Source: Euprymna scolopes
Lineage: Eukaryota; Mollusca; Cephalopoda; Sepiida; Sepiolidae
Assembly (NCBI GenBank): GCA_024364805.1
Contig: CM044501.1
Location: forward strand, 101,375,643-101,397,475
DNA: 21,833 bases
Reading direction: 5' to 3'
Position numbers and translations under genes: made by a program. Under the pieces are notes generated by a model. That model had not been told where the DNA came from and did no database searches. It saw only the letters and a list, made by a program, of their open reading frames with translations. Shown here in pieces: positions 8,192 to 17,330 of this stretch; the first letter of the stretch is position 1; the number at the start of each line of letters is the position of its first letter.

Positions 8192-8834
8192 TCTCTATTG
8201 TGTAAAAGGAACTTTGTGTGTGTGAGTTCATTCCTTGTAGACTCCTAAACGGCTGGGCTGATTTTCTTTTTTTTCCCTTTTTTAATTCACACAAATGTAC
8301 TTTATGTGTCTGGCATTTTTCTTAGATAGGTTTTGTATTGGAATATCTTCAATAAGTATCGATAATTGAAAAAATCCGTTGAAAAAAGAAACAGGCGATT
8401 TTTACTAATGTTAACGTCTTGCATCACAAGTGCATTTGAAGTTTTTTTGCCACACAAGCAGAAAAGCCCAGCATATAAAATCAACAGTATATTCAGAGGA
8501 GTGTGTTAGAAATGAATGTTTCTGTTTAGAGTACAACTGAACCAGAACATTTATCATTTAAATTTTTATTCCAGTCATTATATAAAAATAATTTTTTTAA
8601 AATTAGCTGTAGGTTCTCTCTGCAATGTAAACCACAATGTGTTGTGGATTAGCTGTGGGGAGGCATGTGAAGCTTCCTCCTGGTGCACCACAGTGGGTCC
8701 CCAACTTGAGCAGGTAATTAATCAATTTGATTGAAAAGTGGGCAAATTGATAGATTTTGATGAAAATAAAATATGGGAAAGTGAAACATTCGTTGATCCT
8801 CGTTCGATCCTGGGCAACGTCGGGTTTCCTTAGT
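8192..8834 (+). mobile_element. Decayed non-autonomous Helitron-like element
   Basis: The 5' side begins with TCTCTATTGTG (8192), a typical Helitron-like TC start that follows an A. It runs into gtgtgtgtgag and then tagactcctaaacggctggg (8239-8258), a motif I associate with Helitron-like repeats in molluscs. The 3' side has cgttgatcctcgttcgatcc, then a hairpin-like cctgggcaacgtcggg (8812-8824) and ttccttagt, close to the usual hairpin plus CTRRT ending but imperfect. No Rep/helicase coding is present. A much shorter relative lies at 12360-12460. The boundaries are approximate. Confidence 0.45.
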
Positions 8835-9014
8835 ATTTGCTGAATGTTTGATATTTTAACAATCGAACTTGAAAAATAATTTTGACAAAACAACTTTCCT
8901 TTAAACTGTTTAATCTCTAGTATATCTCTCCATACAAAATATCACAAGAGCAAAAATATCTCTTAAGATAACTTTATTTTCATACCATTTTAATTAATAT
9001 TTCATCTTTTTCAG

Positions 9015-9128
9015 TTACCTACCAACTTGCTTCGTGCTGGCCGTGTGTTTGTTTTTGAACCACCACCAGGAATTGCTGCAAACTTACTTCGTACTTTCAG
9101 CACTGTGCCTGCGACAAGAATGTGTCAA
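9015..9128 (+). CDS. DYNC1H1: Dynein 1 heavy chain exon d
   Basis: The acceptor ctttttcag ends at 9014 and the donor gtaagt starts at 9129. The exon encodes [19 protein letters not shown], then [19 protein letters not shown], which is 38 whole codons (phases 0 and 0). It aligns with the vertebrate [37 protein letters not shown] segment. The first residues read LPTN where the vertebrate has VPVN. The VFEPPPG element is conserved in the AAA6 module. Confidence 0.96.
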
Positions 9129-9227
9129 GTAAGTTTTTGATTGCAATGGTCCTTTTCATTGAAATCCTCCATTTTAACGATTTCCATGACCAGTTTATAT
9201 GTAAAAAGTATAAGATGCTGAAAATGG

Positions 9228-9371
9228 ATGAAAATGACACTGATCACAGAAAGGCCAAAGAAAATATGGGGAAAACTGATAAGGGACTTCAGAGAAAGAG
9301 GGGTAAAGACCTGGTCAGAGATAGACTTATTTGAAAATCTATTTCTAAAAACCATCCAACACATGCCAGCA
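9228..9371 (+). mobile_element. LINE ORF2 C-terminal tail fragment
   Basis: One frame reads TERPKKIWGKLIRDFRERG followed by VKTWSEIDLFENLF. This resembles the post-RT C-terminal tail of several LINE ORF2 proteins (pattern RP.K.W...I..D...RG...W......D...W). The match is short and the rest of the ORF2 is absent, so the copy is a 5'-truncated relic in intron d-e. The open frames on the other strand here are shadows. Confidence is moderate because no catalytic motif is covered. Confidence 0.45.
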
Positions 9372-10643
9372 TTCAATCAAAGCATTAAAAAAATGATTTT
9401 TCAATTAAAGCATTAAAAGAAAATTTTATTATCATAATCTTTATACAATTAGAAATTATTTTTTGTGCAGTAAAATACGTTTTTTACTAACATTTTCGAT
9501 GCGGTTGTTTACTAATAGTTATTAAGTTTTGAATTTTATAACATAATCTTTTTCCACTTACCAAATCAATATTAATCAAATATTGATTTGTTTATTTTAC
9601 AAACTAACAAATCCCCAAAACATGATGTCATTAATTTCAACAAAGCAAATTGTCATGTTCCTACATTACCTCCTGATCACAAGATCACAATTTGCTGCTT
9701 TGTTGCAATTGAACAACTTCCACTCCTATTTCTACCGGAGTATCATCTGCTCAGCTTGTATACATTTGCACCCATTAAATTAGCATATGTAATAAGTTCA
9801 ATTATCTGTTTACTTTCTCAAGAAAATCACTGTCATGGCTAATGGTAGGGGGAGGGTCAAATCTCTTTTGAACTTTGTCGGACGGTTAATCATCAAATTA
9901 CTTCTGATAGAGTTCAATCAATTTGTCATTTCCATTTTTTTTCCCCCCAAGAACTACAGTCTTGTCTTGGGCATAAGGAACCAGCAAAGCTCAATAGTTT
10001 TTATCATAACAGAAAACATTTACCACAATTCATCATGCGTCTTTATTGTAATTTAAATATTTCTATGCATGCTCACTTTGAAACTAATTAATTTTTATTA
10101 CGATATTTTAAAATATTTTTAATTGAAAAAATATTAGCATCATTGCATGAATAAATTTAATTATCTTGACCTATTTTTTATTTTGAAAAATTTAATTGAA
10201 AAATAATTTTACTAGCATATTTTTGTAAAATAGAAAAAAAACTAAGATTTTAAAAACCCAAAAATAGAATCTAAAGTTTTAAATAGATTTTCTTATAATT
10301 TTGTATTAAATTCAAATATAATTTTTTATTATATTAATATATATAAAAAAATTTAGATTTTTATAAATACATTTATTGAAATTGTTAAAGCAAAAAGTTG
10401 TCAGAACGTACAAAGTTAAAAAAAAATAAGCTTTATCATTCATTCTCTGTAATTTCTATATCTGAAAGAAAATATTTTAAATGTTATGCAGAAGAACTAA
10501 CAAATTAATAAAACTACATTTTTGTTTTTTTATGGTACAGTTAACTTTAAAATGAAATTTAAAATGTACTAAAAATAATCATCCAGCAACACTTATTGAC
10601 AAAATGTCTTTAGTTTTCTGTTAATCACTTAATTTTATCTCAA
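9372..10643. other. Middle of intron d-e, mostly AT-rich, no gene
   Basis: From 9600 to 10060 there is slightly more complex sequence with short open frames that resemble no family. From 10060 to 10600 it is almost pure A/T with runs such as aattgaaaaatttaattgaa. A 12-bp perfect hairpin lies at 9562-9590. I see no identifiable transposon. Confidence 0.55.
9562..9590. repeat. Perfect 12-bp inverted repeat
   Basis: caaatcaatatt (9562-9573) and aatattgatttg (9579-9590) are exact reverse complements separated by five bases. This is a small hairpin with no adjoining T-run of functional meaning. It could be chance in AT-rich DNA. Confidence 0.8.
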
Positions 10644-10706
10644 TCGATTTATCTAATTTTGTTTTTATGGACAAAAAGTCCATAAAAACAAAATTAGATA
10701 AATCGA
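10644..10706. repeat. Perfect 29-bp palindromic hairpin with a 5-base loop
   Basis: The left arm (10644-10672) begins tcgatttatctaattttg and ends tatggac. The right arm (10678-10706) is its exact reverse complement, and the loop is aaaaa. The perfect match suggests a recent origin or conservation. It lies 204 bases upstream of exon e and will be part of the dynein pre-mRNA. No target duplication is obvious. Confidence 0.95.
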
Positions 10707-10910
10707 CACATTTATCCACAAAATATATATGCATTATTTCTTTTATGAGAGAAACATTTACCTTTTTAGATGAATTTTGGTTGATAACTCTCACCTCTCT
10801 CATTTGAGTCCATTTTTCCTTACCTTCTTTGTTTAAAAATGTTTTTTGTTTGATGTTAATATTGCACTTGAATCTTACTTTTTTCTCTAATTCTTAAAAT
10901 TGATTTCCAG

Positions 10911-11081
10911 CCTCCAAATGAAAGGTCGCGACTCTACTTTTTGCTGGCCTGGTTCCATGCTACAGTTCAAGAGCGTATGCGTTATGTACCTCTTGGATGG
11001 TCGAAAAAATATGAATTCTCAGAATCTGACCTCAAAGTGGCCTGTGATATGTTGGACACATGGATTGACTCTGTTGCTATG
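10911..11081 (+). CDS. DYNC1H1: Dynein 1 heavy chain exon e (AAA6 lid)
   Basis: The acceptor tgatttccag ends at 10910 and the donor gtgagt starts at 11082. It has 57 whole codons: [57 protein letters not shown]. This is the lid region following AAA6 (Pfam AAA_lid_11 type). LLAWFHA..QER.RY.PLGW.KKYEF matches the vertebrate protein nearly residue for residue. Phases are 0 and 0. Confidence 0.97.
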
Positions 11082-11384
11082 GTGAGTATGCCCTTGTGCC
11101 TCGCTTGTATTTATACTATTTTTAATTATCTTGATGGCTGGAGAATTTTTTAATTTTATTTTTACACTGAAACGTTTACTGCTAATGTCACCAGAACATT
11201 CAATCATCAATGGACAGATCTTGATTTTGTGAACAAATTGACATTTTAATGTTTAAGAGAATACTAATATAAAAAGTGATTGCCTGTTTTTAGTTTTAGA
11301 ATTTTTATAAATTTTGATTGTGTAAATGTGTCCTGTTCTTACACTATTTCATACACACATAACACATTTTCATTCACCTTTTAG

Positions 11385-11486
11385 GGTCGTACGAACTTGC
11401 CCCCTGAAAAAGTACCATGGGATGCCATGAGAACTCTGTTGTCCCAGTGTATCTATGGTGGAAAGATAGATAATGATTTTGATCAG
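11385..11486 (+). CDS. DYNC1H1: Dynein 1 heavy chain exon f (AAA6 lid, IYGG)
   Basis: The acceptor caccttttag ends at 11384. The donor is gtttgc at 11487, a weak site compared with the others. The 34 codons read GRTNLPPEKVPWDAMRTLL then SQCIYGGKIDNDFDQ. The IYGG.IDN.FDQ motif is conserved in all dynein heavy chains in this lid region (YGGRV.. type). Phases are 0 and 0. Confidence 0.96.
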
Positions 11487-11802
11487 GTTTGCATTTTTGT
11501 CTTTTCGAAACCTTTAATACTCTAGAAAATTGTCTAGAAACGGTAAAATTTTCAATGTAACTTTTTCTATTGTCAGTAATTTCCTTTGAGTTTTTATATT
11601 AACCGTAATCAATATTTGTGTTTCGTCCTCCTTCTCAACACTGACATATTTTGATTTCTTGCATTGTGATAGCCTTCTATGATTCCTATATATAAATTGG
11701 TATTTATCTTATAAAAATGACCACTTTTAGTATAAATTTAAGTTATATTTTCTTGTATGCCTTTTAGAATTATATTTTTTCAATTAAATTCTTTTTTTTT
11801 AG

Positions 11803-11924
11803 CGTCTGTTGAGTTCATTTGTCAACAAATTATTCACACCCAAAAGCTTTGATGCTGATTTTGTCCTTGTTAACAATGTTGATGGCCAAGAAGGAAAGAC
11901 GATTGTCATGCCTGAAGGTGTCAG
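11803..11924 (+). CDS. DYNC1H1: Dynein 1 heavy chain exon g
   Basis: The exon is preceded by a T-run and ag (11801-11802) and followed by the donor gtaatg (11925). It encodes RLLSSFVNKLFTPKSFDADF, then VLVNNVDGQEGKTIVMPEGV, and two bases of an Arg codon (phase 2). It matches vertebrate [20 protein letters not shown]....VDG....QMPDGI. It continues directly from exon f (FDQ|RLL). Confidence 0.95.
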
Positions 11925-12244
11925 GTAATGTTGAACAATTCTGCTTATTTAAAAATAAATAAATAAAATACAGTAAAAAATAGAATTCCATTAATTTGAA
12001 TTATTTTTTACTAAAATTGAATGAAAGTTAATTATTGTCTTTTTCTTTAAATTTTTCATTTTTACCCTGAAATAATTTTAGAATTCATAGGTTTTAGCAT
12101 TTTAATTTTTATATTTTACTTATTCAAAAACATTCCCTAAATCTGAAAAGATAGCAAACATTGAATGAAGAATGAAAACTTGACAAAAAAATTTCTAGAC
12201 GATTTTAAAAAATGTTTCATTTTTACATTTTATCTTTTTTACAG

Positions 12245-12348
12245 GAGGGAGCAATTCCTTCAGTTCACAGAAAGTTTAGCTGATCGTCAGTCTCCATCTT
12301 GGCTTGGCTTACCCAATAATGCTGAAAAAGTATTGATGACAAACTTGG
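12245..12348 (+). CDS. DYNC1H1: Dynein 1 heavy chain exon h (start of the C-terminal domain)
   Basis: The acceptor tttttttacag ends at 12244 and the donor gtaatt starts at 12349. With the split Arg it reads [17 protein letters not shown] followed by [18 protein letters not shown] and the first base of Gly (phase 1). [10 protein letters not shown] is a hallmark of the transition into the C-terminal domain. The exon is followed after about 12 bases by a short transposon relic. Confidence 0.97.
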
Positions 12349-12349
12349 G

Positions 12350-12460
12350 TAATTTTTTTTTTATATATAAAAGGCACTTTGTGTCATCACTTCACTTTGA
12401 TGATGAAAGAAGCATTAGAAGTGTAAAACATTTGTTGATCCTCATTCAATTCCTGTTTGT
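12350..12460 (+). mobile_element. Short Helitron-like derivative immediately after exon h
   Basis: tatataaaaggcactttgtg (12364-12383) matches the 5' side of the element at 8192 (gtgtaaaaggaactttgtg). The segment ctttgatga...acatttgttgatcctcattc (12397-12448) matches its 3' side (ttttgatga...acattcgttgatcctcgttc, near 8756-8808). The middle ~450 bp are missing. It is therefore an internally deleted relative whose 5' part almost touches the exon h donor site. Confidence 0.45.
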
Positions 12461-13792
12461 AAAAAGTTTATTAAATTGGTTTATGAATATGTAAAGATAT
12501 CTTTGATCTGCTTGCATTAACAATACAAAACATATTGGCCATTATCTATAATCAAAATTTCCTGAACTTAATTCTTGCTGGATAAAATAAAACAAAATTG
12601 TATTTTGTGGATGAAAAGCTTTTATTTTTTTTATTTTCTTGGTAAAAACAGCATCGTATCAGAAGTTTTATTGTAATCTGCAAGATTGAAAATAAGAGAG
12701 AAAATTTACTTCTACGGATATTCTCATATTACAGAAAGAGGGGAAAAATGCAATCATGAATTTTGGTTTAATCTGAAAGTCGTATCTTTTTTTGGGATGT
12801 GTAATAAGTCCAACTGGCATAATTTTATTAGAAGAAGCCTCTTTTAATTTTTGTAAAAAAATAAAAGGAAAATTGCATTCTATAATATAATTATTTAAAA
12901 GAATTGTTGCAAAGAAGCTTCTGATCTAATACATACCTGTGGAAAGGTATAAAAAGTTATGACCCAAACTTCTAGCCTGACATCATGTGACTTAAAAAGG
13001 TTTAGACGAATTACTAATTAAAAACATTTTTTTTTTTTTTTTTCATCCTTTTTATGAAGATCCAAATCTGATCAATTTAAAATCACATTTCGGAAGGAAG
13101 CTTCCTGATTGGATAACAGACGATTTTCTTTGTCATTAATTTCAGTTTTATATTATCCAAACTGAAGCACTCATTAACTTGAATAATGAGGACAGCTTTA
13201 TTTTTCATTAAATATTTTTTTTGTGTTAGAAATAACAGATCTATTATTAGGTTGTGCTGATGTGGGTCCATTTGGTCTTGATAAAACTATATCTTCATTT
13301 TTATCTAACCATTTTTCATTTCTTGTGCATTAAACACATAAAACCTTGTAGCCAAAATATTATGGTCACAAAATAGCTCTTATGTCAATAGATATATTAT
13401 CAACATGTTACTAAGAAGAATTATCTGGTTTTTATTGATCCTCCTCACCTATATAACTGTACTTATGGGCAAAATTTTGCTTAAATAATCAGTTTTCTAT
13501 TGTGCTTTTTGTAACTTTTGCACTTTCAAAAATATATTTCATTTATTTTCATTGCCAACAAATATCAATGCCAAGTTTATGTAATTTTATAAGTCAAACT
13601 TGTTCTCGGTTGAAAATAAATGTAATTTTATAAGTTTAAAATTTTGAAATGTTAAAATAGTTGCAAAAAATTCATAAATTGATATAGCAACATTTGTTTA
13701 AAAAACAGAACACTTGCATAATACTAGATGATTCTTATATAAAAGATTTATTTCTGTTTTCAGATAAATATTTTACATTTGTTATCATCTTA
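12461..13792. other. First half of intron h-i, no recognised features
   Basis: About 1.3 kb of AT-rich sequence. There is a T-run at 13027-13043 and a small direct repeat of tgtaattttataagt near 13579 and 13620. Short open frames show no family resemblance. No transposon terminus or exon is seen. Confidence 0.6.
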
Positions 13793-14234
13793 TCCTTATA
13801 TATAATAAGAGGCGCAATTATCCCCCTTGGAACCAAAATACAGTAGGTTTCAAACAGATGCCACATACAAATTTCTGTCTAGCCTATCTTACCTAACTTT
13901 TCAGACACCTCCAGGTGTTTAAATAAAATCCTAGATTACATCTGAGGAGCATCACTACAGAGGAAGTAGTCCCGATCTTTACCCCCTATCATTAAAGTCC
14001 TACCACGACCACCAGTAAACACTGCAGATTGTTATACACAGGATATGGATACTGTGGTTTCACCCTTCGTAACTGGTTCATAAACTCCTAGCACAGCCTG
14101 TTCGCCGATTCGAAAAATATATTCTCTCTGGAAATCTTCCAGCTATTCTCATTGGCTTACACCAGAACGAACCCTTATTCCTATACACTAAAACGAACAA
14201 TCAAGATACTATCCAACATGGCATCTACAGATAC

Positions 14235-14455
14235 ACGCTTACTTAACCGCTGGGAATTAATTGCTTTTCTCTCTCTAAATGTATTTTCCAGGGAGAGAGA
14301 GAGAGAGATTTAGGTGTTTTGTTTACATTCGACTTCAGTATCAAACTGACTTAAACATAGATAGATAAAGCGCTTACTTAGCCGCTTGGAATTAATTGCT
14401 TCTCTCTCTCTCTCTCTCTCTCTAAATGTCCTTACCGAGAAAAAGAGAGACAGAC
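14235..14455 (+). repeat. 136-bp spaced duplication with paired TC and GA tracts
   Basis: cgcttacttaaccgctggga at 14235 recurs as cgcttacttagccgcttgga at 14371, both followed by attaattgctt, a TC run, aaatgt, and then a GA-type run. The (GA)n of copy 1 is 14292-14308 and the (TC)n of copy 2 is 14401-14423. Within each copy the TC tract can pair with the following GA tract. It lies inside the Helitron. Confidence 0.75.
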
Positions 14456-14606
14456 ACAGAGCAAAAGCGACGAGTGAGTTACGGAACATAAGCAAAACGT
14501 TTTCACAAGTAAACAAATGAATAATATACGTTAAGTTTTAGATAAAAATAAATTCTTTTGTTTTAAAAATAGAATTTTTACAAAAATAAACACTGGCAGA
14601 TTTACC

Positions 14607-14809
14607 GTTTAGTTATACAGATAGCCTTGAACTGTGTTTAGTTATACAGATAGCCTTGAACTGTGTTTAGTTATACAGATAGCCTTGAACTGTGTTTAGT
14701 TATACAGATAGCCTTGAACTGTGTTTAGTTATACAGATAGCCTTGAACTGTGTTTAGTTATACAGATAGCCTCGAACTGTGTTTAGTTATACAGATAGCC
14801 TCGAACTGT
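14607..14809 (+). repeat. Minisatellite, 29-bp unit x 7
   Basis: The unit starts gtttagttatacagatagcc and ends ttgaactgt. Units begin at 14607, 14636, 14665, 14694, 14723, 14752 and 14781. The first five are identical. The last two share a single T-to-C change (ctcgaac). A partial gtt follows at 14810. The array is internal to the Helitron, as in other molluscan elements with central minisatellites. Confidence 0.97.
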
Positions 14810-15063
14810 GTTATAAAAAATAAGGACACGTTAGGTTGACACCGGTATATATATCGTAAACAGAAGTTTGTTTATAAATGTCATCCACCAGGCAACGCCG
14901 GTTAGCAGGTATTGCTAGTTAATATTATTAATGGTATTTAATATCCTTTTCTTATAATAATTGCATAACTTTATACATTTTTATTAATAAGTTCTCTGTA
15001 AATGTGTGTTCTGTTTTTTTTTGTTTTTTTAATCTTTATTAAAACTGATGATTTGTTTTTAAG

Positions 15064-15230
15064 GATCCGACATGATTGCTAAGCTTATGAAAATGCAGTT
15101 GCTGGAAGATGATGATTTGGCCTTCACAACTTCTCCAGAAGAAAAGGATAAACCTATGACTGATGGACGTCCAGTCTGGATGAGGTCACTTCACAATTCT
15201 GTATCGGGTTGGCTGCAACTTGTACCGAAA
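15064..15230 (+). CDS. DYNC1H1: Dynein 1 heavy chain exon i (C-terminal domain)
   Basis: The acceptor ttgtttttaag ends at 15063 and the donor gtaagt starts at 15231. The first two bases complete Gly. It encodes SDMIAKLMKMQLLEDDDLAF, TTSPEEKDKPMTDGRPVW and MRSLHNSVSGWLQLVPK, and ends in phase 0. It matches vertebrate [21 protein letters not shown]...TSDGRPAWMRTLH....WL.L.P. The acidic, variable linker (TTSPEEKDKP) is slightly shorter than in human. Confidence 0.96.
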
Positions 15231-16949
15231 GTAAGTTATCTTGTAAAATATTTGTAAGATACAAATAAGAATTGCACTTCATCAACAAAAAAATCAATGG
15301 GTGGAGGCGCAGAGGGGGGGGGGTATTTTAACTGAAAGTTGATCCATTTTAAAAAAATTAAAAGTAAACCATAAAATCTCATATAATTCACTTTTTCATA
15401 GAATGTATGCAGATGAAAGGAATATTTTGTTTGAGATTTGTAAAATTGTAAAGATAAAAATTATTTTCGCAATTGTATACATAAATTGTCAATTTTAAGA
15501 TCCACTTGTGAGAAAAATTCAATGTAAACACATTGAATCTAATTCAAAAAGTTATCCAATTAGAAGAAATGTTATGTTTATTGCCTCTTTCATTTCTCAC
15601 GAATACTTGCTCGTCAATCTTTTGTAACACTATTGTTTATACTGATGTATCTGCAGTATGGGAATGTCTCTGGAAGGAATCAATCTTGTCGCTCTGGGCA
15701 TGAATCTACACCTCCAGTGGGTACGATTGTCACATTCAGTGATTGGCCATTGTTTTTCTTATTCGAGCCCATGCTGTTTAAGTTCTCTAAATGCAATCGC
15801 CTGGTACTGTCTAAATGGGTAATGCCCATTGTTGTATGGTTGCAATCATTATTTCTCTTTGATACATCGTTACTGAAAATTAAGCATTTTGTAAAGTGAC
15901 CAAATACCTTATACAAAAAATATCTTTTATTTTTGCATTTTGTAAAACATAACTTGTTTTGCTAATGATTTTGAAGAAAAAAAAGAAAAACAAGTACAGA
16001 ATAGTGGTGTCGGTTATTGACTTTTTTAATTTTAACCCTGCTTTTGTAACACTATTATCTTTAGTTCATATTTCATCAAACCAAAAGTTATTTTGTGGGA
16101 GTATAAATGAAACATTTCTATTTTCCTATATTTATCACCTCCAACAATCTAACTAGAGGAAGAATATCTTTGTAGATATTTAATTTCTATCTAAAATAAT
16201 TTTCAAAGTATTTAATTCATTTGTTACATGGAATTTATTTATTTTATTTTTTACAAGTGTTTTTTAGAAAATAAAGTTAACAAAAGTGAAAATAAAGACA
16301 AAGAGCATGCCTGAAAAATTAGTTCTAAAACTATAATGGTCAATAAAATAGGGGAAAATCAACTTTATTTTATTATCTGGCTTGGATTGCTTCATTAGTT
16401 AATAAAGATATATTTTTACACTCAATTGTTAGCAATAATCATTGCAATAAATATTTAATCCTTTTTACTGCAGTTTTTGTTAAATATTCTTGTTCTACTA
16501 ATCTTTGCTGTTTTTATCACTTTTTGTGTTTTTCATTTCTCTATAAAAAAAAAAAATGAAAATTTAAAAGCTCTGTCACTCTCTTCTACTTAAAAATGGT
16601 ATTTTTAGTATGATGAAGAATTTGCTAATTAGTGTCAACAGTAAACCCATATAAATGATTTTGGATAAGATTTCAGAACTTTTATACTTTGTGTAGATAT
16701 TTTATAAAAGCTGGTTTCATCCCCCCCCCCCAATTTTTGTTTACAACTTTGAATTATCTACATATATATCGCATTTATTATGATCTTGAGTATGACTTCC
16801 AAGTAAGTTATCGTTACAGCTATAGGTTAAATAGAACTTCATAAACACAGCAATAAACTGTCATGAATACTATTTTTTTTTTTTCTAACTACTTTATGAA
16901 CGAATCACCCTCCCTCTACAAAACCATCATTTGTTACAGTTAAGCTGGT
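15231..16949. other. First part of intron i-j, no recognised features
   Basis: This is AT-rich. It has a G-run at 15314-15323 and a C-run at 16721-16731, which are simple homopolymers. The 89-residue open frame at 15633-15899 and its antisense partner resemble no family I know. No transposon end or exon is visible. Confidence 0.55.
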
Positions 16950-17330
16950 GCATTAACTGTTGTAGACAAGGTTCAAAAGAAAATCTCTAATCTAAAAGGT
17001 CCCACACTGTCCAATAACCTCCGTCTGTTCCATTGATGTAATGCTGCATCCCTGTGCTTGATTGTGCTTCAATGGAATGTACTCTAATGAACGTGCTGCT
17101 CTGGTGCACCCCTCGATAGAAATACCCTCGACTAGTCAGCTAAATTGTTAATGTTCCCAGGTTCTTTCTCTGTACTGTTAGTCTTTCAGTATGGAGAAAT
17201 TTAAATGTTATATGGACAAACATCTCTCTGCATAACTCCTCACTTATTATGCCCTGATGGATTCATCGTAGCTCCTTGCATCTCTGGCAATATGCCTTGT
17301 TTGGGGTGAATATTAATAAAAACAATAATA
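16950..17330 (+). mobile_element. LINE ORF2 3'-terminal fragment, 5'-truncated
   Basis: Decayed coding reads VVDKVQKKISNLKG followed by PTLSNNLR, then across frames LFH..NAASLCL.VLQWN, a SG(L)VHPS-like piece, and FKCYMDKHLS near 17190-17230. The order fits the C-terminal region of LINE ORF2 proteins in molluscs (LLD.VQ.K...LI....L...L..L.HRRNVASLSLFYRYFHG.C..EL..LVPP, later a F K . . . . KHLS). The end is an A/AAT-rich tail (17315-17335). It has several frame changes and stops and is inactive. The clade is probably CR1/Jockey-like, which I cannot decide from this piece. Confidence 0.5.

Larger units (their letters stand above)
13793..14919 (+). mobile_element. Non-autonomous Helitron with complete-looking ends and internal satellite arrays
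   Basis: The 5' end TCCTTATATATAATAAG (13793) is preceded by A. The 3' end CTAGT (14915-14919) is followed by T. A-TC...CTRRT-T is the canonical Helitron insertion signature, with no target duplication. Twelve bases before CTAGT lies a GC-rich hairpin, accaggc-aac-gccggt (14887-14902), as Helitrons have. The sequence is less AT-rich than its surroundings for the first ~450 bp. The interior holds a 136-bp duplication with TC/GA tracts and a 7 x 29-bp minisatellite. No Rep or helicase coding is present, so any movement relied on a helper. It ends 144 bp before exon i. Confidence 0.6.

Noticed and set aside
8603-8734. Possible duplicated or alternative dynein exon (one frame reads GAPQWVPNL, near the VHLAPQWL motif of exon c) ending before a gtaatt donor
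   Set aside because: Only about six residues agree. The flanking codons do not align with exon c in any frame, there is no suitable acceptor, and the stretch lies inside the Helitron-like element. Treated as coincidence.
9583-10056. Overlapping open frames in intron d-e as a possible small gene
   Set aside because: No similarity to known proteins, frames end at random stops, and there is no splice or start context.
15633-15899. 88-residue open frame in intron i-j, with an antisense partner
   Set aside because: No domain or homology is recognised, and the codon pattern matches AT-rich intron. It is probably a chance open frame.
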